From contig JACRGO010000182.1 in NCBI GenBank assembly GCA_016212295.1, forward strand, positions 1-12,936: a DNA stretch of 12,936 nt, given 5' to 3'. The translations under genes were made by a program, and so were the position numbers. Of the stretch, positions 1-7,006 are shown piece by piece. The notes under the pieces are model-generated. The model was given only the letters and a program-made list of their open reading frames with translations. It had not been told where the DNA came from and made no database searches. Positions within the stretch are counted from its first letter, which is position 1; each line of letters begins with the position of its first letter. The stretch comes from Nitrospinota bacterium (GTDB lineage Bacteria > Nitrospinota > Nitrospinia > JACRGO01).

Positions 1-315
1 AGAAGCTGTCTTGAAAAAAGCGTTTATTCTGAAAAGCAAACGTGCGGTTGTAATTTAAGAAGCCCGTTGACACACCCCGGCCTTCGGCCACCCCTCTCAA
101 GAGGGGAATTTTTCAGAGGAAAAAATTTTTAATCGCCGGCGGTATGATTTCCCGCGGTTTGCCGCGACGCCTTATTCCTTAACCCCATATTGAAAGGGCG
201 CCGGCACCTATAAATTCCCCTCTTGAGAGGGGTGGCCGAAGGCCGGGGTGTGTTAAGGATTCCCACGGCTGTTTGCAAGCCGACGGGCCGTAATGTTTTT
301 TCAAGACAGCTTCTT
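1..315. repeat. Nested inverted-repeat element (MITE-like)
   Basis: Positions 1-19 are the exact reverse complement of 297-315. Inside these, positions 70-111 are the exact reverse complement of 212-253, a 42-nt perfect arm. Each inner arm contains its own small hairpins (a CCGG-type and a CCCCTCT/AGAGGGG-type). The stretches between outer and inner arms (20-69 and 254-296) are only weakly complementary, sharing a short GCAAAC core, as if an originally longer palindrome had decayed. No coding potential is visible. The architecture fits a non-autonomous, MITE-like element or a large REP-type repeat. The element may begin upstream of base 1, so the left boundary is uncertain. It ends 22 nt from the stop codon of the convergent cyclase gene. 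Confidence 0.8.
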
Positions 316-336
316 AATTTCATTAACCTTGGCATA

Positions 337-2301
337 TCAATCTTTCTCCTGCCCCTTTAGGCCAAGGACCTTATAAGTCATGACCGGGTGGAAGATTCCC
401 TTGACGTTTATGGTTCCCGTATATTCGCAATCCACAATGTCCTTCACAAAGGCGTAGGTGGAATGGCTTAGCGTTATTTCTCCGGGTTGCGAGGAGCTTT
501 CAAGCCTGGAGGCCAGATTGACCTGGCCGCCTATAGCCGTATAGTCCATTCTGCTGTCTGAGCCGAAGTTGCCCACTGTCGCGTATCCGGTATTGATCCC
601 TATCCGGATCTCAAGCGGGAATTCAATGCCCCGGTCCACCCATTTTACCCTCAAGGTCTTCATTCTCTCCCTCATGCTCAACGCCATCAGGACGCATTTC
701 CTGGCGCTTTCCTTATGGGGCGACGGCTCCGGCGCTCCGAAAAAGATCATGATTGCGTCCCCGATGAATTTATCAATAGTCCCCCCGAATTCAAAGGCTA
801 TCTGCCCCATCTCAAGGAGGTATTCATTTAGAAGTTCGCTCAATTCCTCGGCCTCCATGGAATCGGTGATCTGGGTGAACCCCTTGATGTCCGAGAAAAA
901 AATGGTCAGTTTCCTGCGTTCATGCTGGATGGATACGTCTTTTTCCCCCTTCATGATCTGGTTCACCAATTGAGGGGCGAGATATCTTTTAAGGAGATCG
1001 CTTTTTTGAAGCACCCCCACCTGCTCCCGCACCTTCCTTTCCAACTCGCGGTTAAAATTGCTCAATTCCTCCTGCGCTGTTTTCAGATCTTCATTGGATT
1101 TTGAAATGGCCTGGTTGGCCTCTTTCAACTCAGCGGTCCTTTCCTCCACCTTGGTCTCAAGGTTTTCGATCATTTCCTTCAGGGAGAGCCGCATTTTTTC
1201 AAAGGCGCGGGCCAGAGTCCCTACCTCGTCGACGGAAGAGACCTGGACCGATTGGGACAAATCTCCCCCTGCAAGCCGGGTTGCGGAGGATTCGAGTAGG
1301 TTAATTGGCCGGGATATCCGGCCGGAAATGAGCATGCCGGTGAGAAACCCTATGCAGGTCGCGGAAATACAAAGAAGGAAAATCACAGTGGAAGTGGCAT
1401 GGACGCTGTTGTCCACGTCTATATTCGCCCTTTCCATGTCTTTCCAGCCGCGTTGGGCTATTCTGTCCGCGACTGACACAATCTGAGGGGCGTAAGGTCC
1501 CAAGGTCTGCTTGATTTCAGAATCCAGCTTCAGGATAATGGACGAAATGCCTGAAAAGGTGTCAAAGTAATCCTCAATTGCCTCCGCCAGGGACTCAAGA
1601 GCGGGTGCGAATTCCCGGTCTTTTTTCTCCTTCAGCAGGGAATGAAGGTCCGGTATTTGTTGGCTGGTGATCTTGTCAAAGAGTGAAAATGCCTCGTCAC
1701 GGCCCCCTGCTTCAGGGACGAACAAAAATTGGTCGATTTTTTCCTGGATCTCCGAGATCCGGTAAAAAAGGTCCACGCACATGGAAGCGGCCTTTTTGTT
1801 GCCCATGACGGATTTGGCGAACTCAGTGATTCGCTTGGATACCGTTACTCCCTCGGCCTTCAGCTTTACAACGTTTTCATTTCTGGACTGGAGGCGGAGC
1901 GCCGCGTTTTTGTATTTATTGACATACTCCTCGATTAAACCGGCGATCTCCTTGAGGTCCTCCCTGGTCTTGTCCTCATTGATTTCCCTTTCGGCGTCAT
2001 GTAGCAGAAGGCGCAGGTTCTTAATATGCTCGCTTGCGCGGTTGTCGTCTTCCTCCTTTTGGAAGGCCAGGAAGGAGTCCACGCTCGACCTCATGGAAAG
2101 GGTCTGGAAAACGATCCTGTCCGAAATCCTTACTTCCCTGGCAACGTCCTGCGTGAGGTGTTCGACCTCCTTGTTGAGGGAGTGGAGCTGCCGGTAGGCA
2201 AGCCAGCAGACCACGTTCATTAAAAGAATGATGAGCAGGTAGCCGCCGATTATCTTGGCCCTAAGCCTGGACGCCAGTAAATTTTTAACCGACCTCAGCA
2301 T
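337..2301 (-). CDS. Membrane-bound class III adenylate cyclase with HAMP domain
   Basis: This 654-aa protein is predicted to make cAMP from ATP in response to a periplasmic signal. An N-terminal membrane segment (about residues 17-37) and a second one (about 303-327) bracket a roughly 265-residue helical extracytoplasmic region. A HAMP linker (about 320-375) and a coiled coil (about 378-435) lead into a class III cyclase domain (about 462-648). Metal-binding aspartates appear in FFSDIKGFT (D471) and FIGDAIMIFFGAP (D515). Purine-recognition K511 and T588, and transition-state residues N595 and R599 (VNLASRL), are present. Thr in the second purine-recognition position is the pattern known for class IIIb enzymes. 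The catalytic set therefore looks intact, and ATP rather than GTP is the expected substrate. The start keeps the first membrane helix, but no clear Shine-Dalgarno precedes it. The gene is divergent from the glycosyltransferase. The sensor region has no recognised ligand domain beyond being four-helix-bundle-like. Confidence 0.9.
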   Translation of the reverse strand: MLRSVKNLLASRLRAKIIGGYLLIILLMNVVCWLAYRQLHSLNKEVEHLTQDVAREVRISDRIVFQTLSMRSSVDSFLAFQKEEDDNRASEHIKNLRLLLHDAEREINEDKTREDLKEIAGLIEEYVNKYKNAALRLQSRNENVVKLKAEGVTVSKRITEFAKSVMGNKKAASMCVDLFYRISEIQEKIDQFLFVPEAGGRDEAFSLFDKITSQQIPDLHSLLKEKKDREFAPALESLAEAIEDYFDTFSGISSIILKLDSEIKQTLGPYAPQIVSVADRIAQRGWKDMERANIDVDNSVHATSTVIFLLCISATCIGFLTGMLISGRISRPINLLESSATRLAGGDLSQSVQVSSVDEVGTLARAFEKMRLSLKEMIENLETKVEERTAELKEANQAISKSNEDLKTAQEELSNFNRELERKVREQVGVLQKSDLLKRYLAPQLVNQIMKGEKDVSIQHERRKLTIFFSDIKGFTQITDSMEAEELSELLNEYLLEMGQIAFEFGGTIDKFIGDAIMIFFGAPEPSPHKESARKCVLMALSMRERMKTLRVKWVDRGIEFPLEIRIGINTGYATVGNFGSDSRMDYTAIGGQVNLASRLESSSQPGEITLSHSTYAFVKDIVDCEYTGTINVKGIFHPVMTYKVLGLKGQEKD

Positions 2302-2430
2302 GGGGTTATTTTATAAAATCATTTGAAATTTGGCAATCGAATTTTTCGGAATAGAACATAACTTCCAACTTGATTAATGAAAATAATTGATTTTCCGAAA
2401 AGTTTGGTGACTAAAGTATCTAAAGTTGTG

Positions 2431-2449
2431 TGGTATTATAATGTATAAT
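2431..2449 (+). promoter_or_regulatory. Possible extended -10 / TATAAT cluster upstream of the glycosyltransferase
   Basis: A TGG-TATTAT extended -10 pattern (2431-2439) overlaps two perfect TATAAT hexamers (2437-2442 and 2444-2449). No good -35 sits at 17 bp from either TATAAT. The placement, about 110 nt ahead of the preferred ATG in a divergent gap, suits a promoter, but this is only pattern matching in AT-rich DNA. Confidence 0.25.
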
Positions 2450-2452
2450 TCT

Positions 2453-2520
2453 TTGTGTTTCTTTGTGGCTTTGTGTCTTAGTGGCAAAAAAAAATGATAG
2501 CCACAAAGCCACAAAGACTC
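2453..2520. repeat. Imperfect palindromic repeat, CTTTGTGGC type
   Basis: The left arm (about 2461-2485, CTTTGTGGCTTTGTG then GTGGC) and the right arm (2500-2517, GCCACAAAGCCACAAAG) can fold on each other with few mismatches around an A-rich loop (2486-2499). The first in-frame ATG of the downstream gene (2494) lies inside this loop, which argues against that start. This is one of four unrelated palindromic repeats in intergenic gaps of the window. On the plus strand it could form a hairpin in the leader of the glycosyltransferase mRNA. Confidence 0.6.
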
Positions 2521-2553
2521 CAAGGTGGGGGGAGTGTAAAATACGCAGGAACT

Positions 2554-3993
2554 ATGAACCAACAAATTTCCCTTGAACTTAAAAGTCGGCACTTCGCTGG
2601 AACCCTGGCCTTCCTGGCGCTTCTCCTGGCCTTCAACCAGCCCTGGTCCACCTCCATGGACGGAGACTCCATAGTCTACGCCACTATCTCCAGGACCATC
2701 GCGGAGGGAGGAAACTGGCTGACCCCGGTTTATAATTTCCGTAACTTTTTCGACCACCCGCCGCTGGTGTTTTGGGTCAACGCCCTCCTTTTTAAATTGC
2801 TCGGGCCAGGGGAATGGGTGGCCAAGCTTTTTTCAGGTTTTTGCGGACTGGGCGCGGTGCTCCTCGTTTATCATATCGGCAGGCGTTACGGAAATTTCTA
2901 TCTTGGGTTTTACGCGGCCCTATCCATGCTTCTTACCTATGACTTCACCAAATACCTCAACAAATGCCGCCTGGACATGCCATTGGTCCTTTTTTTCGCC
3001 TGCGGTTTGTACTCCTTCCTGAGGGGGCTGGAAGGGGAAAAGAAGGGATTTTACTTGTGTGGACTATTCGCCGGTCTGGCCTTTTTCACCAAGGGAATCG
3101 TGGCCGCCGGAATTTTTCTCATCTCGCTTTTGCTGCTGGTAGACCTCAAAAAGCTGTCTTTTCTCAAAAAAAAAGAAATATGGTTTGCGGCCATTATTTC
3201 CGTGGCTGTTCCAGGACTGTGGGTCGCGGCCCAGTATCACGCGAACGGCCCGGAGTTTTTTGAAAGATATTTCCTGGAGCAGGTGCGGAGGTCGATTCAG
3301 GGCCGTGACCGTCCATACGGGCCATTTTATTATTCAGGCCACCTTATTGCCGTGTACTGGCCCTGGCTCCCGTTCCTGTTTCATGGGATCGCCCTCAGTG
3401 TCCGCGATAAAGAAAAACATCCCTTGTGGCGAATGGCCCTGCTTTGGTGCGGAGTGGTTTTCATCGCCTTTTCCCTGGCCCGTTTCAAGATCCACTACTA
3501 CCTCCTTCCCATGTTTCCGGCCATGGCCCTTCTGGCCGGGCGCTCACTGGACCGGACGCTTTCCGATGGGGCTAAACTCGCGGGATTCAAACTCACGGCC
3601 GCGGCGGGGGTGTTGGCCGCTTTCTTCCTGGCTGTCTCGCCTTTGCCCTTGCACCACAATCGTTATCCGGAGATATACAAAATGGCGCCTTACATGAAGG
3701 AGTTGCTGAAGGAGGACGACCTCATAATCGCGTACCGGAACCAGGAAGGAATCACCACCCCCTCCCTCTATCTCGTAAACCCCAGGCTGCGCATAGTGTA
3801 TTGCCGGGAACCCCATGAGCTCCGCGAGATACTCCAGGAAAACGGGTCCAGGCGGATCATCATTTACACAAGCGACAGGAACGTACAGGAGAACCCCACT
3901 ATCATTAAAGGCTTCCACCCATTCCTGGAAAATAACGGGATGCGGTTTTACTCCATGGACCCCGGTGTTAAACTATCCGGGAGGATTTATTGA
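2554..3993 (+). CDS. GT-C family (GT39 / ArnT-PMT-like) membrane glycosyltransferase
   Basis: This polytopic inner-membrane protein has about 479 aa from the preferred ATG. It is predicted to transfer a sugar from a polyprenyl-phosphate donor to lipid A, another glycolipid or protein on the periplasmic side. The first luminal loop carries the acidic GT-C signature (MDGDSIVYA, D36/D38) and the PMT_2-type HPPLVFW motif at 68-74. These are followed by KYLNKCRLDMP and FFTKG segments and many hydrophobic helices, then a soluble C-terminal part of about 110 residues. An in-frame ATG 60 nt upstream (2494) is rejected because it lies in the loop of a palindromic repeat. The chosen ATG is preceded by a modest CAGGA. 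The acceptor cannot be told from sequence. It is followed by an independent promoter, so it is probably monocistronic. Confidence 0.82.
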   Translation: MNQQISLELKSRHFAGTLAFLALLLAFNQPWSTSMDGDSIVYATISRTIAEGGNWLTPVYNFRNFFDHPPLVFWVNALLFKLLGPGEWVAKLFSGFCGLGAVLLVYHIGRRYGNFYLGFYAALSMLLTYDFTKYLNKCRLDMPLVLFFACGLYSFLRGLEGEKKGFYLCGLFAGLAFFTKGIVAAGIFLISLLLLVDLKKLSFLKKKEIWFAAIISVAVPGLWVAAQYHANGPEFFERYFLEQVRRSIQGRDRPYGPFYYSGHLIAVYWPWLPFLFHGIALSVRDKEKHPLWRMALLWCGVVFIAFSLARFKIHYYLLPMFPAMALLAGRSLDRTLSDGAKLAGFKLTAAAGVLAAFFLAVSPLPLHHNRYPEIYKMAPYMKELLKEDDLIIAYRNQEGITTPSLYLVNPRLRIVYCREPHELREILQENGSRRIIIYTSDRNVQENPTIIKGFHPFLENNGMRFYSMDPGVKLSGRIY

Positions 3994-3995
3994 AA

Positions 3996-4083
3996 CCATG
4001 CCGCGCTATGAAAATAACATTTGACAATTTTTTCCTTTGGGTATATATTCATTTCTAACTGGAAAAGGCATAGCGCGGCATGG
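3996..4083. promoter_or_regulatory. Consensus sigma70 promoter bracketed by a perfect 15-bp inverted repeat
   Basis: TTGACA (4021-4026), a 17-nt spacer and TATATT (4044-4049) make a near-ideal sigma70 promoter for the small gene starting at 4080. It is flanked by CCATGCCGCGCTATG (3996-4010) and its exact reverse complement (4069-4083). The right arm covers the start codon of the downstream gene. Each arm is itself an imperfect palindrome (CAT-N2-CGCG-N2-ATG), as expected of a dimeric regulator's site. Arm centres are 73 bp apart, close to seven helical turns. The left arm lies upstream of the predicted transcription start, so the promoter's own mRNA cannot form this hairpin. Operator function is inference. 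Confidence 0.65.
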
Positions 4084-4502
4084 CCGCAACCAAAATAAAT
4101 TTTGACGTATTCAAACGTTCGATGGCCCGAAAAAATAAATTCCTTCATTCAACTTTCGTTCTTTTCTTCACCCTCTGTCTGGCGGGTTTGAATCCTGGGG
4201 CTATTTCCATGAAACCCGGGGCGGCCCGGCCCGATGCGCCAGTGGCGGAGCATTCCCGCCATTCGGGTGGCCATCACCAGGACAAGGGAAGCAATGGCCA
4301 TGATCCAGCGGGGAAAGCCCATCACGGAGACTGCGCCGGGCATGTGGGTCTGGTCAGCTCCTGTTGCATGAGCGCGGCATTGCCCAAGGCATTTCCCGCA
4401 CTCCCCTCATTTGATCTTCATGACGCAATCTTTTCCAATTATCTCTTCACGCTCTTGCCGGGTTTTGACTCCCCCCCATTCCACCCTCCGATCCTTTCAT
4501 AA
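4080..4502 (+). CDS. Small secreted His/Cys-rich protein, possibly metal-binding
   Basis: This 140-aa protein has a signal peptide-like N-terminus. Basic residues around RKNK (17-20) precede a hydrophobic run (about 23-40). Mature residues 58-88 are rich in histidine (58, 61, 65, 66, 74, 81, 82, 88) and carry the motif HHGDCAGH followed by SSCCM (C95, C96). The C-terminus ends in a proline-rich SPPFHPP. His/Cys-rich small exported proteins ending in a Pro-rich tail are known next to copper and Co/Zn/Cd efflux genes (DUF2946- or CzcI-like proteins). I infer that type by resemblance only, as no efflux gene is present here. ATG 4080 has an AAAGG 11 nt upstream and lies about 24 nt after the predicted transcript start. 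Met15 (4122) would leave a more typical signal peptide but has no ribosome-binding site. Confidence 0.6.
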   Translation: MAATKINFDVFKRSMARKNKFLHSTFVLFFTLCLAGLNPGAISMKPGAARPDAPVAEHSRHSGGHHQDKGSNGHDPAGKAHHGDCAGHVGLVSSCCMSAALPKAFPALPSFDLHDAIFSNYLFTLLPGFDSPPFHPPILS

Positions 4503-4654
4503 GATTTCTCCATTTTCGCTGCTCGAATAATTCGTGATCTCAAAATACGCTGATCGCGGGATTTCTTCCGCGCCCGCATAAGGAAAAACCGCGCGCGCCG
4601 GATCGAAGTGTCTCGTGTTCCGTTCTATATTTATATACTTGGAGGAAGATGTCC

Positions 4655-5237
4655 ATGAAGGGAAAAGTTTGTTTGCTCGTAGCCTTAGTCCTTTTTTACA
4701 CAATTTTAATGGAAGTATTTTTACCCCCCGAGGCCGGGGCAACTCCCGCCTTTGGCCGGACAATCGAGCGGCACGGGCTTTAACTCCAATGGACCGCTCA
4801 GCGGCGGCCTCGAGGCGGCCAAGACGAAATCCATCGGCATGGACCTTCAGGCCCAGGGAAATATAACGAAGGATATCACCCTTGGGCTCACCTCCATGCT
4901 CCTCTTCGATACGGGCGACAATTCGCCGAGGAACATCTACGGAAAGAATGATAACGAGGCTTATGGCGTGAACATCGATCTCGGTTTTCTCGATGACCGG
5001 GCCATACTGAAACTCAACTATACAAACCAGCAAGCGAATTTTCTTGAGGAGAATGTTGATGTCTATTCCGTCGGGGCCCAGTACTCCATAGCCCAGAACG
5101 TGCAACTTAGAGTCAGTTGGTCGTTTTACGATGGCGATATAGACGGTCTTGGCCTGGGGCCGATGGGCGGGATGGGAGGCATGGGGAACAGCGCGAATGA
5201 TACGGAATTCGCAACGACCCTTTACTTTGCCTTTTAA
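4655..5237 (+). pseudogene. Outer-membrane beta-barrel (porin-like) gene, frameshifted and probably truncated
   Basis: ATG 4655, nine bases after GGAGG, begins a good signal peptide (MKGKVCLLVALVLFYTILM, then EAGATPAFG). That frame stops soon after, near 4783. From about 4710 a second frame is open. It encodes a barrel segment ending in the outer-membrane signature TTLYFAF at 5234, with a TAA stop. Without repair, this segment could only start at TTG 4752 and would lack any export signal. About seven amphipathic strands can be counted, for example DITLGLTSMLLF, YGVNIDLGF, RAILKLNY, VYSVGAQYSI and VQLRVSWSFY. An odd count suggests the N-terminal part of a larger barrel was deleted. Alternatives are a sequencing indel in a small eight-strand barrel or a remnant of a porin. 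A Gly/Met-rich loop (about residues 137-147 of the open segment) precedes the last strand. Confidence 0.6.
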
Positions 5238-5280
5238 AAAAATACGCATCGAAGTAGCTTCCTTGCGTGAAAAATCATGG

Positions 5281-5296
5281 CGCTTTTTAAAAAGCG
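5281..5296. promoter_or_regulatory. Perfect 16-bp palindrome CGCTTTTTAAAAAGCG
   Basis: This loopless perfect dyad sits in the 85-nt gap between the barrel remnant and the lipoprotein gene. Six bases later comes a perfect TATAAT (5302-5307), but it is too close to the start codon (5323) for a usual promoter and has no -35. The dyad could be an operator or an intrinsic bend. Function is unknown. Confidence 0.35.
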
Positions 5297-5322
5297 TTGA
5301 CTATAATTTTCAGGAGAACATA

Positions 5323-5454
5323 ATGAAACAGATTTTTATAAAAATAACTGGCGTGTTGTTGCTGTTGGTTGCTGTAAGTGGTTGCGTGACTACGCCGAAT
5401 GACGGGTCCGGCAAACAATCGAGCAGCAGCAGATCGCTGGGTCATCAGCATTAA
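5323..5454 (+). CDS. Small outer-membrane lipoprotein
   Basis: This 43-aa protein begins MKQIFIKITGVLLLLVAVSGC. It has a charged N-terminus, a hydrophobic core and a lipobox VSGC, so Cys21 would be lipidated by signal peptidase II processing. The mature part is only 23 residues, rich in Ser and Gly, ending SLGHQH. A CAGGAG Shine-Dalgarno (5311-5316) is well placed before ATG 5323. Longer in-frame starts upstream would put the signal sequence internally and are rejected. Such tiny lipoproteins are common and seldom characterised. It could be part of the unit with the following kinase, although a stem-loop lies between them. Confidence 0.6.
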   Translation: MKQIFIKITGVLLLLVAVSGCVTTPNDGSGKQSSSSRSLGHQH

Positions 5455-5488
5455 CGGCTGATTGAGTTTGTGACGGAGGGTATTGGCG

Positions 5489-5522
5489 AGGACGCCGGGA
5501 CTGCTGTAGGTTCCGGCGTCCT
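5489..5522 (+). terminator. 12-bp stem-loop after the lipoprotein gene
   Basis: AGGACGCCGGGA (5489-5500) pairs with TTCCGGCGTCCT (5511-5522), including one G-T pair, around a 10-nt loop. It is a strong hairpin 35 nt after the lipoprotein stop and 51 nt before the kinase start. No T-run follows (TAAGAAAAATT), so it is a poor intrinsic terminator. mRNA stabilisation or attenuation of the kinase are alternatives. Confidence 0.4.
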
Positions 5523-5572
5523 TAAGAAAAATTGGAGAGGGATGAAGAGGGAAAAGAGGAAGGCTTTTAAAA

Positions 5573-6889
5573 ATGATTAATTTCCTGAAAAATATTTTTG
5601 GTTTCGATAATGATGTATTTCCCCATGGCTTGGCTAACCCCATGGAACCGGGCCTATCTTGGTTCCACGCGGTCTCGGAATTACTCATAGGTCTTTCCTT
5701 TGTCTCGATTTCCCTTTCCCTGCTTTTTTTCGTTTGGAAAAGTCGAAGGGTCCCTTTCCCCTGGGCGTTTTCGGCCTTTGGGTTGTTTATCATATTGTGC
5801 GCGGCGCACCACCTTCTGGAGGTATTGAATATATGGGTGCCGGCCCATTGGCTCGCAGGGTATGTAAAAGGAATCACGGCCCTGGCCTCGGTTGCAACCG
5901 CGGCGCTGCTGTTTCCGTTAATGCCCAAGGCCCTGGCCCTGCCAAGTCCGACAGAACTCCTGGAGGCCAATGAACATTTACAGCGTGAAATAACCATAAG
6001 AAAACAGGTTGAAGAGGAATTACGGAGGTCCAGGGATGAGTTGGAGTTGAGAGTAAAAGAAAGAACCTTCACCCTGGCTCAATTAAATGAAGAACTTCTA
6101 AAGGAGATAGAGGAGCGCAAGCAAGTGGAAGAAAGATTATGGCTGGCGAAGGAGGACGCCGAGGCCGCGAATCGAGCCAAAAGTGAATTTTTATGCAATA
6201 TGCGCCATGAACTGTGCACCCCCCTGACCTCTATCATTGGTTTCACGGATATCCTCATTGCGGAAAACGGTCTTTCTGAAGAACAGCGCAAATTTCTTGA
6301 AATAGTAAAATCTTCAGGCAACAATTTGTTGAGTCTGATTAACGAAATACTGGATATCTCCAGGATAGAATCCGGAAAACTGGGATTGAAAGAAACTGCC
6401 TTCGATTTGCGGGATACCATGGAGAAAAGCCTGCTGCCGCTTGCCAGAAAGGCCCGGCAAAAAAACCTTGAATTTTTTATTTTTATCAAGCCGGATACCC
6501 CTACCGCGTTAATTGGAGATATGGTTTGCCTTCGCCGGGTCATCCATAATCTTGTGGACAACGCCATAAAATTCACTAAAACGGGGGAAATCGAAATATC
6601 CGTTTCGTTAAAAGACACGACAAACGACGGCGCAAGATTTCATTTCTCCGTTCGCGACACCGGCATAGGGATTCCCAGGGAGAAGCAGGAAATTATTTTC
6701 GGCATTTTTACGCAAGCGGATGGATCAAGCACACGAAGGTATGGCGGCGCCGGTTTGGGGCTGTCCCTTTCAAGGAAACGGGTGGAGTTGATGGGCGGCG
6801 GAATATGGGTGGAGAGCGAGGAAGGGGCGGGAAGCGCCTTCCATTTTGAGGTTCCCTTCAAATTCTCTAATAGAGAGAAGATATTTTAG
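5573..6889 (+). CDS. Histidine kinase with ETR1-like (ethylene-receptor-type) membrane domain
   Basis: This 438-aa sensor kinase has three N-terminal membrane helices (about 34-55, 66-86 and 94-118) that align without gaps to the plant/cyanobacterial ethylene-receptor domain as I remember it. C76 and H80 (ILCAAHH) match the copper-ligand Cys65/His69 of ETR1, and I73 matches Ile62. The Asp25 position is Glu36, Tyr32 is Phe43, Pro36 is Ser47 and Glu38 is Ser49. A coiled coil follows (about 128-200, with two similar RKQVEEEL/RKQVEERL heptad blocks). The kinase core has phospho-acceptor H212 in RHELCTPL (an altered SHELRTPL), N330 in the N box (NLVDNAIKF), DTGIGIP (362-368) and GGAGLGLSL (391-399). 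There is no GAF and no receiver domain, so a separate response regulator is needed and none is nearby. The start has GAGGAAGG upstream. Kinase function is firm; the ligand (ethylene, copper or another small molecule) is inference. Confidence 0.88.
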   Translation: MINFLKNIFGFDNDVFPHGLANPMEPGLSWFHAVSELLIGLSFVSISLSLLFFVWKSRRVPFPWAFSAFGLFIILCAAHHLLEVLNIWVPAHWLAGYVKGITALASVATAALLFPLMPKALALPSPTELLEANEHLQREITIRKQVEEELRRSRDELELRVKERTFTLAQLNEELLKEIEERKQVEERLWLAKEDAEAANRAKSEFLCNMRHELCTPLTSIIGFTDILIAENGLSEEQRKFLEIVKSSGNNLLSLINEILDISRIESGKLGLKETAFDLRDTMEKSLLPLARKARQKNLEFFIFIKPDTPTALIGDMVCLRRVIHNLVDNAIKFTKTGEIEISVSLKDTTNDGARFHFSVRDTGIGIPREKQEIIFGIFTQADGSSTRRYGGAGLGLSLSRKRVELMGGGIWVESEEGAGSAFHFEVPFKFSNREKIF

Positions 6890-7006
6890 ATTTAAGATTG
6901 GAGAAATACATGAAAAGAAAAACCTTCAACAAATCTAAAATCATAAATTTCATTATCGAACCACGGAATCAAGAAAGAGTATTTCGATGGAGAAAAAATA
7001 TGCAGG

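Noticed and set aside
70-253. CRISPR array or tRNA-like structure in the repeat region.
   Set aside because: The repeats are inverted and only two in number, with no regular spacers, and no cloverleaf fits.
2343-2401. Inverted repeat TTTTCGGA (2343-2350) / TCCGAAAA (2394-2401) in the divergent gap.
   Set aside because: Only 8 bp with a 43-nt spacer in AT-rich DNA; readily due to chance.
2494-2553. 20-residue upstream extension of the glycosyltransferase from ATG 2494.
   Set aside because: The ATG lies in the loop of a palindromic repeat and the extension encodes repeat-derived residues. ATG 2554 fits the family start better.
4497-5249. 250-aa open frame on the minus strand.
   Set aside because: It is antisense to the barrel segment, whose strand pattern and terminal Phe are clearly coding. 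The minus translation shows no family features.
5302-5307. Perfect TATAAT before the lipoprotein gene as a promoter.
   Set aside because: No -35 is present and the start point would fall inside the ribosome-binding site.
5287-6072. 261-aa minus-strand open frame opposite the kinase 5' part.
   Set aside because: It is a shadow of the kinase and lipoprotein genes, low in complexity and with no motifs.
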